NCBI GenBank assembly: GCA_030066195.1
Contig: JASJCB010000097.1
Span: 1 to 39,026 of the forward strand
Reading direction: 5' to 3'
Length of the DNA stretch: 39,026 nucleotides
DNA from: Acidobacteriota bacterium
Lineage (GTDB): Bacteria; Acidobacteriota; Holophagae; Acanthopleuribacterales; Acanthopleuribacteraceae
Positions 1 through 8,394 of the stretch are shown here, piece after piece. A program made the translations under genes and the position numbers. Positions within the stretch are counted from its first letter, which is position 1; each line of letters begins with the position of its first letter. The notes under the pieces are model-generated. The model saw nothing but the letters and a program-made list of their open reading frames with translations, was not told the DNA's origin and searched no databases.

Positions 1-42
1 CCGACCCCTCAAATAAAATGCACAGTTCCAGGGCTTTTTCCA

Positions 43-636
43 TCATTTATCGTGGCGCTGTTCAGTGTCGGGGTAGTGTATGGTAATCAGGTTGAAGGGC
101 ATTTTCTTCGTGTCGGTCTTGGTAAGCAACAGGCCCCGTGATCTTGCTTTCTCCATGAAATACATTTCTGCCTTGGTCAGTTCCCTGGCTCAGTCTATCT
201 CCGGTTCGATCCGGTTCAATAGGGACCGGGTCGGACCGTTGGTGCTGATAGAAAGACAAGTGAGTGTTCCAGCCGTGAACACATTTTTCCACTGCTTTGC
301 GAATCTGAAGAAATCGATTCCGAAATCCGTTTGGGGGTACCAAACGATGAACACTTCGCCGTTCCTGGTCACCACTTCGTTGTTCAAACTGGTGACCGCT
401 TTGCCGTTCAACTGCTTGAAGTAGGTCGGGAACAGGTTGCTGTCGATGTGGCAGTGTTCCGTCAGAAAGGCCGCACGGTCCCGGGCATTCACCATTCGGT
501 AGCCACTTTGGTCCGGCAGTAGAAAGAAGTTGGCGACGGCAAACCGGCGGGTCCGTTGGGTTTTACATACGGCTATCCCAAAACAAAAAGAATGACTTTG
601 GCCGCGTCTGGCCGCAAATCGGTCACCAGCGGTCAC
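43..636 (-). pseudogene. Possible decayed gene with in-frame stop
   Basis: On the minus strand a frame open from about 636 (ATG candidates at 636 and 495) reads as protein-like sequence until a TGA at 190-192. In the same frame it then continues for 48 more codons of equally protein-like, Lys/Glu-rich sequence (ELTKAEMYFMEKARSR...) to a second TGA at 43-45. The simplest reading is a gene broken by one nonsense mutation. I recognise no family, no signal peptide and no known domain. A chance open frame is possible because the stretch lies next to repeat-rich noncoding DNA. No selenocysteine context was recognised around the internal TGA. Confidence 0.3.
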
Positions 637-739
637 AGCAGTTCAGGAATAAAAACCCGTGTTGTGATGTCGAATGCATTTGACGCCTGAAACGGTTGCT
701 TTTTCCGTACATCGCTCGCAAACGTTAAACTTTTTTACA

Positions 740-1245
740 TAACGGGACCCTTCATGGCGGTTTTCGCGGACTGTTGCTCGGGAATGGGACCACCTGGAAG
801 TCGCCAGGGTGGCTCCGTTCCCGGGAGTGGGACCGGTTTGGGTTCGGCCGGGTGGTCCTGTTCTCGGGAATGGTGCCGATTTCTTGTACCGGAGCGGCTA
901 TTTTCCCTGGAAAATAGCTCAACCAAAAGTGAATATCCGTTGTTGTTTGGTGAAACGGGTCAAAATCATCAGCTGCATCGCCTCGGAATTTTGCCGGAAG
1001 TTGTTAAATTAATTTAGAGTCGTATCGATTTTCGGGATTGAAGGTGGGTCCGACAGGTTGGACGGATATGTTCCCGGGATGAAAACCCCTTTTTTCAGCT
1101 CACGCGGTCCGCTTCTCGGGATTGGTGTTGTGTTTTTTATTTCTACAACTCTGCTGCCCGGGAACGAAACCACTTCGGTCTCGGGGGCCGGGTGTCGGCT
1201 CGGGAATGACACCGGGTCTACGGCGCCGCCGTGTTGCCCGATGAA
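740..1245. repeat. Degenerate ~42-bp tandem array (alternating cores)
   Basis: The core CGGGA recurs at 779, 822, 865, then (as CTGGA) 907, and again at 1033, 1075, 1117, 1159 and 1201. The last five are spaced exactly 42 bp. From 907 to 1033 is 126 bp, that is three periods, with two decayed units between. The base pair before the core alternates: CT-CGGGA at 779, 865, 1117 and 1201, and CC-CGGGA at 822, 1075 and 1159, so the true unit may be an 84-bp dimer. Several cores are followed by ATGG and ACC. Only short overlapping open frames exist here and none looks like a gene. Confidence 0.65.
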
Positions 1246-1351
1246 GGCTTCAAAACCATTCGCGCTTTCGGGCCGGCCGTGAAAGGCGAACAAATAGACC
1301 TGGCCGGCATGGTCTTAACTGAGCGACTTAATCTTTCTCACGATACGTTGC

Positions 1352-1380
1352 TTGACAGCTCGGAGCGGAACCGGTATTCT
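1352..1380 (+). promoter_or_regulatory. Sigma-70-type promoter of the acyl operon
   Basis: TTGACA at 1352-1357, a 17-bp spacer and TATTCT at 1375-1380. The predicted transcription start near 1387 lies about 26 nt before the ATG at 1413. This excludes the TTG at 1380 as start codon of the regulator. A TetR-type operator overlapping this promoter would be expected, but I see no clean palindrome. Confidence 0.65.
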
Positions 1381-1412
1381 TGACAAAACAGAATAGGTGC
1401 TCGGTTTTATCT

Positions 1413-2045
1413 ATGAAGCAAGCCACGAAATCACAACGCAGCAAAGACAGCATCCTTCAAGCAGCCTTGGAATTGTTTTCCAGCCAGGGCTATAAAGCCA
1501 CCTCCATGAAGGAAATCGCTACCCGGGCGGAACTCTCCATCGGCCGGGTCTATCACCACTTTACCAACAAGTTGGAGATCTTCACCCTGTTGTTGGATCA
1601 GTATTGGGAGCGCCTGACCGACCCCAACCTGAAAATGAACCAACTCTCGGCCAGGGCCGCTTTTCCAGACGACTTCGAACCGCTTGTGGACGCCATCGAG
1701 GAAGTTGTGTTGGAAAACAAGGCCTACATCATGCTCATTTATATCGATGTTATCGAGTTCCAGGGCGAGCACATCCGCCGTTTCTATGCCGACATGGCCG
1801 ACAACTTCCGCAAGGTCTTCGGTCCCGGTTTTGAAGATCCCCAGCGCAAGCGCAGCTTCAATCCTGACGCCGATCCCCTGTTTGCCGTAATGCTTACCTT
1901 CCGTTTCTTCTTTCAGTATTTCCTGGTGGAAACCAGCTTCGGGGTGGACAACCACTTCGGCCTGGACCTGAAAGAGGTGATCGCCAAGGCAAAGCAGTTG
2001 TTGCTGCACGGATTGCTGAAATCTTCCGGGGAGGAAAACAAGTGA
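1413..2045 (+). CDS. TetR/AcrR family transcriptional regulator
   Basis: A 210-residue protein with the usual TetR layout. The N-terminal helix-turn-helix is at about residues 10-55 (ILQAALELFSSQGYKATSMK, then EIATRAELSIGRVYHHFTNK), with the typical Y-HF-K ending. A helical ligand-binding domain follows. It is the first gene of a seven-gene operon, and its stop overlaps the GTG start of the next gene. This position suggests it represses the operon and is relieved by a pathway acyl compound, which is inference. The start at 1413 is chosen because the promoter at 1352-1380 places the transcript start downstream of the alternative TTG at 1380. The ribosome site is weak (AGGTG at 1395-1399 is too far), so translation may depend on a near-leaderless transcript. 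Confidence 0.9.
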   Translation: MKQATKSQRSKDSILQAALELFSSQGYKATSMKEIATRAELSIGRVYHHFTNKLEIFTLLLDQYWERLTDPNLKMNQLSARAAFPDDFEPLVDAIEEVVLENKAYIMLIYIDVIEFQGEHIRRFYADMADNFRKVFGPGFEDPQRKRSFNPDADPLFAVMLTFRFFFQYFLVETSFGVDNHFGLDLKEVIAKAKQLLLHGLLKSSGEENK

Positions 2046-2842
2046 CACCGGCTTCAGCCCGCTTCAAGGGGCACTTTGATCTGATCGGAAAAGGAGCGCC
2101 CATCCTGGCTCTTTCCGGCCTGGGCTGTTCCAACTGGATCTTCGAGGATCTCGCGGCCAGGCTGCGTGATCTGGGGCAGTGGATCATGCCGGACAACCGC
2201 GGCATGGGCCTTTCACCCAAGGCGGATACGCCCTATGAGATCACCGATCTGGCCCGGGACGCCCTGGCTTTGATGGACGGTCTGGGCCATGACCGTTTCG
2301 CCGTGGTGGGCATCAGCATGGGCGGCTTCATCGCTCAAACCATAGCGCATATGGTCCCGGAACGCGTCACGCGACTGGTGCTGATGTGCACCACCGGACC
2401 CGGACCCGACTTTATACCGCTACCCGATTTTCCCTCCGAGTTGATCCGCACCTCCTATTCCATGGACCCCGTTATTATGACTCGCTCGAATACCGACAGC
2501 ACCACCCATCCCTCGCTCAAGATCCGGCAGCCGCAACGCTACCGGCAGATCTTCGAGAAGAAGTTGGCCAATATCTCCGACATGGAACAGTTACTCATTC
2601 AAAACGAGGCCGCCGTTCGCTTCACCCGGGAATATCACATCGACTACAGTCGCATCACCTGTCCGACCCTGGCCATGGCCGGCGCCGAAGACCGCTTCGT
2701 TCCACCCGACAATACCCGACTGTTGGCCCGCAAGACAGCCTCGGGCGAGGCCGTGCTGATCCCCGAATCCGATCACCTGTTCTTTTTGGAAAAACCCGAA
2801 TCGGTTGCGCTTGCATTGCGCCGGTTCCTGGAGGCCCTATGA
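2042..2842 (+). CDS. Alpha/beta hydrolase
   Basis: A 266-residue alpha/beta-hydrolase fold enzyme. The complete triad is visible: nucleophile Ser92 in GISMGG, acid Asp217 in AGAEDRF and base His245 in ESDHLFF. The oxyanion loop is near SGLGCSNW (residues 25-32). No signal peptide, so it is cytoplasmic. The length and the DNRGMG-S element are like enol-lactonases, esterases and BioH-like hydrolases. It starts with GTG overlapping the TetR stop (GTGA) and ends with an ATGA overlap into the KAS III-like gene, so translation is coupled on both sides. Its substrate is unknown. Candidates are a thioester, a lactone or a beta-diketone made or used by the neighbouring enzymes. Confidence 0.9.
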   Translation: MTPASARFKGHFDLIGKGAPILALSGLGCSNWIFEDLAARLRDLGQWIMPDNRGMGLSPKADTPYEITDLARDALALMDGLGHDRFAVVGISMGGFIAQTIAHMVPERVTRLVLMCTTGPGPDFIPLPDFPSELIRTSYSMDPVIMTRSNTDSTTHPSLKIRQPQRYRQIFEKKLANISDMEQLLIQNEAAVRFTREYHIDYSRITCPTLAMAGAEDRFVPPDNTRLLARKTASGEAVLIPESDHLFFLEKPESVALALRRFLEAL

Positions 2843-3885
2843 CCGACATCAGCCTCAGCCGGATTGCCGTCTGGCTGCCCGAGGGCTATGAGGACGCTGC
2901 CTTTATCAGCCGCGAGAGCGGAGTGCCCGAGGAAATCGTACGCACCAAGATGGGCGTGGTGCGCAAATGCCGCGCCCAATTGGAAGATCATCCCAGCTTG
3001 ATGGCGATCCGGGCCGCGCGCAAGGTCCTGGAAGGCCTTGACCCCGATTCCATCGACCTGGTGGTTTGGACCGGTTCCGACTACAAGGATTATCCGGTTT
3101 GGACCGCGAGCGTCTATGTGCAGGAGCAGTTGGGCCTGCGCAAGGCCTGGGCCTTCGACATCGCCGCTCGCTGCTCGACCAACGTGGTTGCCTTGAAGGT
3201 GATCAAGAACCAGATGATCGCCGACCCAAGCATCAAACGCGCCCTGCTTTGCGGCGGTCACCGCACCGGCGACCTGGTCAACTACAAGGACCCCAAGGCC
3301 CGTTTCCTCTATTCCCTGAGCGACGGCGGCTCGGCGATCTTGCTGGAACGCGGCGATGAGAACCCCATCCTGGGATCGGCCGTCATGACCGACGGCAGCT
3401 TCAGCGAGGACGTCATCCTACCCGCGGGCGGCACGCGCAACCGCATCCGCAAAGAAGTGCGCCATGAGTATACTTATTTGAACGTTCCCGATATTCAGGG
3501 CATGCGCGAGCGCCTGGCCGATCGCTCCATCGAAAACTTCAGCAAGGTGATCAAGGACACCGAGGCCGCCTCCAATTGCGGACCCATCGATTACCTGGCT
3601 CTACTGCACCTGAAACGTTCCGCCCATGACGCCATCCTGGCCGAGGCAGGGGTGACTCAGGAACAAAGCATCTATATGGATCACTTCGGCCACTTCGGCG
3701 CACCGGACCAGGTGGTCTCGCTGGCCCTCGCGGAACAGTACGGCAAGGTGAAACCCGGCGACCATGTCATGCTGGCCAGCGCCGGTATCGGCTATTGCTG
3801 GTCCGCCCTGTCGTTCCGCTGGGATCGGCCCACCTATTTGAATAACGACGTGATCCTGGAGGGAGTACACAAGTGCAAGGACTAA
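2839..3885 (+). CDS. KAS III-like (FabH/thiolase-fold) enzyme, Cys-His without Asn
   Basis: A 348-residue thiolase-fold protein of the 3-oxoacyl-ACP synthase III type. The nucleophile Cys112 sits in FDIAARCSTN, at the same position as in E. coli FabH. The catalytic His is His257 in LLHLKRS. The third member of the triad, Asn in FabH (GNTSAAS), is replaced by His285 in DHFGHFGAPD. PqsC is a known KAS III-type enzyme that lacks Asn, so this member probably does not carry out ordinary decarboxylative condensation. An acyl transfer, acyl-CoA condensation or retro-Claisen cleavage is possible. The start at 2839 (ATGA overlap with the hydrolase stop) is preferred over upstream in-frame starts that lie inside the hydrolase gene. 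The gene ends 13 bp inside the next gene. Confidence 0.85.
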   Translation: MTDISLSRIAVWLPEGYEDAAFISRESGVPEEIVRTKMGVVRKCRAQLEDHPSLMAIRAARKVLEGLDPDSIDLVVWTGSDYKDYPVWTASVYVQEQLGLRKAWAFDIAARCSTNVVALKVIKNQMIADPSIKRALLCGGHRTGDLVNYKDPKARFLYSLSDGGSAILLERGDENPILGSAVMTDGSFSEDVILPAGGTRNRIRKEVRHEYTYLNVPDIQGMRERLADRSIENFSKVIKDTEAASNCGPIDYLALLHLKRSAHDAILAEAGVTQEQSIYMDHFGHFGAPDQVVSLALAEQYGKVKPGDHVMLASAGIGYCWSALSFRWDRPTYLNNDVILEGVHKCKD

Positions 3886-4598
3886 ACAACAAGATGGTAA
3901 TGATCACCGGCGGGACCGCGGGCATCGGTCGCGCCGCCGCGCGCCGTTTCTACGCGGAGGGCGCGCGCCTGTGCCTGATCGACATCGCCGAGGACCCCGC
4001 TTTGGCCGATGAATTCCCCGAACGCACTGACTTCATCAAAGCCGATGTCAGCAGCGCGGACGACGTGGAACGCATCGGTCACTACGTGGCGGAAAACGGC
4101 CTGGATGTGCTGGTGAACAACGCCGGCATCACCCGCGACGCGAGCATCGGCAAGATGACCATCGAGCAGTGGGACGCCGTCATCCGCGTCAACCTGACCG
4201 GCGTCTTCCTCTTGTCGCAAATGGCTGCCGCGCATATGAAAGCCCAAGGCAGCGGCGTCATCCTGAACGCGGCGTCCGTGGTGGCTCATTACGGCAACTT
4301 CGGCCAGACCAACTACTCGGCGACCAAGGCGGGCGTGATCGCCATGACCAAAACCCTGTCCAAGGAATTGGGCAAGTACAACGTGCGCGTCAACGCGATA
4401 GCGCCCGGTTTCATCGAAACCGAAATGGTGGCCAAGATGCCGGAAAAAGTCCTGGCCATGATGCGCGACAAGGCCCCCCTGAAACGCCTGGGCAAACCCG
4501 AGGAAGTAGCGGCCGTTTACGCATTCCTGGCCTCGGACGACGGCGCCTTCATCACCGGCGCAACCATCAACGTGGACGGGGGTATCGTCTTGGGGTAA
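3873..4598 (+). CDS. Short-chain dehydrogenase/reductase (FabG-like, probably NAD-dependent)
   Basis: A 241-residue classical SDR. Cofactor motif TGGTAGIG at residues 12-19, NNAG at 82-85, Asn107, Ser135, Tyr148 and Lys152 (YSATK), and a VDGG ending. The acidic residue after strand beta-2 (Asp37 in CLIDIAE) points to NAD(H) rather than NADP(H). This favours oxidation of a 3-hydroxyacyl substrate over biosynthetic reduction, as an inference. The GTG at 3873 is the start: it has a strong GGAGGGAG ribosome site at 3858-3865, seven bases upstream. The start lies inside the 3' end of the KAS III-like gene. FabG-family dehydrogenases in such operons act on acyl-CoA or acyl-ACP hydroxyl groups. Confidence 0.92.
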   Translation: MQGLNNKMVMITGGTAGIGRAAARRFYAEGARLCLIDIAEDPALADEFPERTDFIKADVSSADDVERIGHYVAENGLDVLVNNAGITRDASIGKMTIEQWDAVIRVNLTGVFLLSQMAAAHMKAQGSGVILNAASVVAHYGNFGQTNYSATKAGVIAMTKTLSKELGKYNVRVNAIAPGFIETEMVAKMPEKVLAMMRDKAPLKRLGKPEEVAAVYAFLASDDGAFITGATINVDGGIVLG

Positions 4599-4600
4599 CA

Positions 4601-5359
4601 CTGCACCACCGCATCGACGGCCCCGCCGACGGTCCGCCGCTGATCCTGATCAACGGCCTCTTCGCCGACCTGACGAGTTGGGACGCCGCCATGGAGCACC
4701 TGGCCGGGTTCCGAGTGCTGCGCTACGATGGACGAGGCCAGGGCCAAAGCCCGAAACCCGAGGGCGTCTACGGGCTGGATGTGCTGTTGGACGACCTCAT
4801 CGGCCTGCTGGATTCATTGGATTGGCCGCGCAGTCATGTGGCCGGCATCAGCAACGGCGGCTGTGTGGCCCTGGGTCTGGCCGCCGCCTACCCGGAGCGT
4901 GTCCACCGCCTCGTCGCCGCCGATTGCTACGGTCGGGTGACGCCGTTGCTTCGACTGAAGGTACAGAGCTGGCTGACCGCTCACAAGATCGGCGGCCCCA
5001 CCCACCGCTTCGATGTGGCCACTCCTTGGATTTGGAGCGAATCGCTGCTGAATGAACATCCCGAACTGATCGACCATTACCGCGGGAAGGCCGCCGGTCA
5101 TGAGGAACAAGCGGTGCTGGGCTTGCTTGAAGGCGCCTTGACCCATCACATCGACCTTGCTCGTATTACCGCGCAAACCCTGCTGCTCGCCGGTGAGGAA
5201 GACCTGCTGACGCCGCCGCACGCCATGCGCGCCATGACGCCGCGGCCGGCCGACGCGCAATTCCAAACCGTTCCCGGCGGCCACGCCAGTTTGCTGGAAC
5301 ACCCCGAAATCTGGGCCGAGACCATCACGCCCTTTTTATTAGATCCCCAGGTAGGATAG
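4601..5359 (+). CDS. Alpha/beta hydrolase with non-canonical start
   Basis: About 252 residues, similar in style to 3-oxoadipate enol-lactonase. The protein begins close to LHHRIDGPADGPPL, has an oxyanion loop at LINGLFAD, the nucleophile Ser in GISNGG, the acid Asp in AGEEDLLTPP and the base His in VPGGHASL. The reading frame is intact and continuous, but there is no ATG, GTG or TTG where the family should start. In-frame options are CTG at 4601, with GGGG at 4592-4595 five bases upstream, or GTA at 4595 overlapping the SDR stop. The next ATG (4691) would remove the first strand and the oxyanion loop. It lies directly after the SDR stop and directly before the ligase gene, so translation is probably coupled. 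Function beyond ester, thioester or lactone hydrolysis cannot be stated. Confidence 0.8.
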   Translation: MHHRIDGPADGPPLILINGLFADLTSWDAAMEHLAGFRVLRYDGRGQGQSPKPEGVYGLDVLLDDLIGLLDSLDWPRSHVAGISNGGCVALGLAAAYPERVHRLVAADCYGRVTPLLRLKVQSWLTAHKIGGPTHRFDVATPWIWSESLLNEHPELIDHYRGKAAGHEEQAVLGLLEGALTHHIDLARITAQTLLLAGEEDLLTPPHAMRAMTPRPADAQFQTVPGGHASLLEHPEIWAETITPFLLDPQVG

Positions 5360-5361
5360 AT

Positions 5362-6828
5362 ATGTGGACCGATTTCATACGCAAGCACGCCCAAAAAGAG
5401 CCGGACCGAACCGCCCTCATCATCGCGGACGAAAACTGCCGTAAGCTTAGCTACGCCGACCTGGACCGCGAGGCCTCACGCTGGGCCGCCTATTTCCACA
5501 GTCGTGGCTTGACCCGGGGTGATCGCGTCGCCTTGTTGGCGACCAATCGCCTGGAGCACCTGTCCATGTTCTTCGGTTGCGCCAAGCTGGGCCTGATCTT
5601 CGTGCCGTTGAACTTCCGCCTGGGACCCCGCGAGATCGAGGAACAGTTGGCGCGCCTGGATACCTCGCTCTTTTTCGGCAGCGGTCCCTGCGAATTACAG
5701 GGCGACCACCCCTATACCGACCTGGAACAATTCACCCTGCCCGAGGACACCGACTACCCCGAGGTAGAGGTGAGCATGGACGACTGCCTGCTGATGCTGT
5801 TCACCAGCGGCTCCACGGGCATTCCCAAGGGCGTCATGCTGCACGCGGGCATGCTGCTGTGGAATATGATCAACACCGCGCTGGACTGGGGCATGTACGC
5901 CGACGATGTGAGCATGATCCAAATGCCGCTCTTCCACACGGGCGGTTGGAACGTGACCTGTCTGCCGCTGCTGCGTCTGGGCGGCGCCCTGGTCATGACC
6001 GACAAATTCGACGCCGCGCAAACCCTGAGCCTGATCCGGGAACAGCGGGTTACCTTCTACTTCGCCGTACCCACCATGTTCCGCATGATGTGGGAATGCG
6101 ACGATTTCAAGACCAGTGATCTGGACAGCATCCGCTTTTGCATCTCGGGCGGTGCTCCGTGCCCGATCAGTTTGATCAAGGCCTGGCAGGAACGCGGCAT
6201 CCTGCTGAAACAAGGCTTCGGCCTGACCGAGGTGGGTCCCAACTGTTTCGCCATGCCCGACAGGAGTGCGGTGGACAGACCGGATTCCGTGGGTCGACCG
6301 GCCGTGCACAGCCACGTGAAACTGATCGACGAGGACGGCAACACCGTACCCGCCGGCGAGGTCGGCGAGCTGTGTCTGAAGGGACCGCACGTCACCCAAG
6401 GCTACTGGCGCATGGAAGAGACCTTCGCCAAAGTGTTCCATCACGGTTATTTCCATACGGGTGACCTGATGCGCGCCGACGAGGACGGCTTCCACTACGT
6501 GGTGGGCCGCAAAAAGAACATGTACATCAGCGGCGGCGAAAACGTCTTCCCCGGCGAGGTGGTACGGCAAATGGTGCAACATCCCGGCATCATGGACGCG
6601 TTGGTGGTGGCCGTACCCGACGAGAAGTGGGGCGAGGTGGGCTACGCCTTTTTCCAGGGCGACCCCGACCTGGACCTGGACCAACTGCGCGAATTCCTCA
6701 ACGACCGCCTGTCGCGCTACAAACACCCGCACCACCTGCAACGACTCGACAACTTCCCGCTGCTCGCCAACAACAAGGTCGATGTGCAGACGCTCAAAAA
6801 AGAAGCCTTGGAGGCAACCGGTGGCTGA
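5362..6828 (+). CDS. Class I adenylate-forming acyl-CoA ligase
   Basis: A 488-residue ANL-superfamily enzyme, probably a medium- or long-chain or aromatic acyl-CoA synthetase. Core motifs: A3 TSGSTGIPKG (about 148-157), A5 GFGLTE (285-290), A7 YFHTGD (363-368), A8 VGRKKNMYISGGENVFP (381-397) and the A10 lysine Lys472 in NNKVD. No carrier-protein or reductase domain follows. It activates a carboxylate with ATP to an acyl-AMP and then a CoA thioester. It starts two bases after the preceding stop and overlaps the transporter start. Together with the downstream Na+ symporter it suggests import and CoA activation of an external carboxylic acid. An OleC-like beta-lactone synthetase was considered, but the length and motifs fit ordinary FadD-type ligases better. 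Confidence 0.92.
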   Translation: MWTDFIRKHAQKEPDRTALIIADENCRKLSYADLDREASRWAAYFHSRGLTRGDRVALLATNRLEHLSMFFGCAKLGLIFVPLNFRLGPREIEEQLARLDTSLFFGSGPCELQGDHPYTDLEQFTLPEDTDYPEVEVSMDDCLLMLFTSGSTGIPKGVMLHAGMLLWNMINTALDWGMYADDVSMIQMPLFHTGGWNVTCLPLLRLGGALVMTDKFDAAQTLSLIREQRVTFYFAVPTMFRMMWECDDFKTSDLDSIRFCISGGAPCPISLIKAWQERGILLKQGFGLTEVGPNCFAMPDRSAVDRPDSVGRPAVHSHVKLIDEDGNTVPAGEVGELCLKGPHVTQGYWRMEETFAKVFHHGYFHTGDLMRADEDGFHYVVGRKKNMYISGGENVFPGEVVRQMVQHPGIMDALVVAVPDEKWGEVGYAFFQGDPDLDLDQLREFLNDRLSRYKHPHHLQRLDNFPLLANNKVDVQTLKKEALEATGG

Positions 6829-8257
6829 TTCATTCAAATACATCCTGATGGGAATCTATATCGGCCTGACCTACTGGCTCAGCGTGCGCGGCATGCGCAA
6901 GGCCAAAAGCCTGGAAGGGTTCTCCATCAGTAATAAGGACCTCTCGCCCTTCCTGGTCGGCATCACCATGGCCGCCTCGGTAGCGAGTTCGGCCACCTTC
7001 GTCATCAACCCGGGATTTGTCTACACGCACGGCATGTCGGCCTATATTCACTACGGCGTAGCGGGTATGCTGGGCATCGCGGTCGCCTTCCTGACCCTGT
7101 GCAAGGGTTTCAGGAAATTCGGCGACAAGGCCGGTTCGCTCACCATCCCCGACTGGATTTACGGCCGCTACGGCAGCCGCGCGTTGGCAACTTTTTTCGC
7201 GGCGGCCAACATGCTCAGCATCACCTTCGTGGTGCTCATCCTTGTCGGCTGCGCCATTCTCACCTCCGGCCTCTTCGGCATCGACCAGAAACTCTCTCTG
7301 ACGTTGATCCTTCTTTTCGTCTTCAGCTATGTCTTGATGGGCGGCGCTTACGCCCACGCTTACACCAACGCTCTTCAGGGTGTGATGATGGTTTTCATCT
7401 CGATCGTGGTCTTCAGCCACGGCATCATCAACATGGAAGGCGGTTTCTTCGCAAGCATCGCGGCCCAGGGCGACAACTACGCGGCGATCTTCAACCCGGA
7501 CAGCGAGCTTTATTTCGACTTCTTCTCGGTTTTCCTCTCGGGTTTCATCATTACCTTTGCACTGATGATGCAACCGCATATCCTCACCAAAACCCTCTAC
7601 CTGAAGTCCGGCAAGGACGTCAATCGCTTCCTGGCCACGGCCCTCATCACGGGCGCCGTCTTCACGCTGATGCTGTTCGTGGGCTTTTTTGCCAAAACCA
7701 AGGGTATGGAAATCGAGGCCCAGGACGAGGTGACGGCGATTTACATCAACGAGGTCTTCGGCGGCAGCATGGGCGGACAACTGTTGCTTGCCTTCATCAC
7801 GGTAGCCCTGCTGGCGGCGGGCATGTCCACCCTGGACGGTATCCTGGTAGCGCTTTCGGCCATGGTAGTCAATGACCTGGTGTTGCCGTTCAGCAAGGAC
7901 AAACAAGCGGCGCACGATCGCGGCTTGAAACTGTCGCGCTACGTCCTGGTGGGTGTGGGTCTGTTCGCCTTCGCCATCGCCTGGAACCCGCCGGAACTGG
8001 TAGGCCTGTTCGCTCAAACCGGCGTTTACGGCCTGGCCGCGACTTCCTTCGTGCCGATTACCTTCGGTGTCCTGTCCAATCGAAAGTTCCCGGCCTGGCT
8101 CATGGGGCTGGCCGCTTTCCTGGGATTGGGCATCCACCTGTACCTCAATAAAATCATCGGGGGCCAATTCACCAATCCCTCGGTTTCCTCCAGTTGGGCC
8201 ATCATCGCTTCCACGGTCATCACCACCGTCATCGTCCTGGCCACGCCTAAAAAGTAG
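6821..8257 (+). CDS. Sodium:solute symporter (SSS family)
   Basis: A 478-residue polytopic membrane protein with many hydrophobic segments, typical of the PutP/PanF (SSS) family. The family element YTNALQG is at residues 181-187. The Na+-site region GMSTLDGILVALSAMVVNDL is at about 334-353, with the paired Ser336-Thr337. GTG at 6821 is the start: GGAGG lies at 6810-6814, six bases upstream, and it overlaps the last codons of the ligase. As last gene of the operon it probably imports the pathway substrate, a carboxylate, by Na+ coupling. The substrate cannot be read from the sequence. Confidence 0.9.
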   Translation: MADSFKYILMGIYIGLTYWLSVRGMRKAKSLEGFSISNKDLSPFLVGITMAASVASSATFVINPGFVYTHGMSAYIHYGVAGMLGIAVAFLTLCKGFRKFGDKAGSLTIPDWIYGRYGSRALATFFAAANMLSITFVVLILVGCAILTSGLFGIDQKLSLTLILLFVFSYVLMGGAYAHAYTNALQGVMMVFISIVVFSHGIINMEGGFFASIAAQGDNYAAIFNPDSELYFDFFSVFLSGFIITFALMMQPHILTKTLYLKSGKDVNRFLATALITGAVFTLMLFVGFFAKTKGMEIEAQDEVTAIYINEVFGGSMGGQLLLAFITVALLAAGMSTLDGILVALSAMVVNDLVLPFSKDKQAAHDRGLKLSRYVLVGVGLFAFAIAWNPPELVGLFAQTGVYGLAATSFVPITFGVLSNRKFPAWLMGLAAFLGLGIHLYLNKIIGGQFTNPSVSSSWAIIASTVITTVIVLATPKK

Positions 8258-8314
8258 CGTCGGGTAGTCTGATCGAAAGACCCGAGTCAGGCAGGGGGAA
8301 GGCACACGGGGAGA

Positions 8315-8343
8315 ACCACAACCCCGGCCGGGTTGGTTTATTT
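8315..8343 (+). terminator. Weak candidate terminator after the symporter gene
   Basis: A short GC-rich hairpin with stem AACCC/GGGTT (8320-8334) and outer ACC/GGT pairing, followed by a broken T run (TTTATTT). It would separate the acyl operon from the promoter at 8366. The stem is short, so termination is uncertain. Confidence 0.35.
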
Positions 8344-8365
8344 GAACTTCCCGGCCTTGTGCGGC

Positions 8366-8394
8366 TTGAACTCCAGCTTCACAATCTCTATAAT
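8366..8394 (+). promoter_or_regulatory. Sigma-70-type promoter of the PKD lipoprotein-secretin operon
   Basis: TTGAAC at 8366-8371, a 17-bp spacer and a perfect TATAAT at 8389-8394. The predicted transcript start is near 8401, about 55 nt before the ATG at 8456. This separates the two following genes from the upstream acyl operon. Confidence 0.75.

Noticed and set aside
190..192. Selenocysteine codon in the frame at 43-636
   Set aside because: No family with a conserved Sec or Cys at this place was recognised and no SECIS-like hairpin is evident right after the TGA.
2386..2838. N-terminal extension of the KAS III-like gene
   Set aside because: This stretch is an out-of-frame shadow of the hydrolase gene; ATG 2839 with the ATGA overlap is the natural start.
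2042..6828. Canonical OleABCD olefin cluster
   Set aside because: The SDR is short and FabG-like, the ligase is FadD-like, and the thiolase-fold enzyme lacks the family Asn; gene order and regulator also differ.
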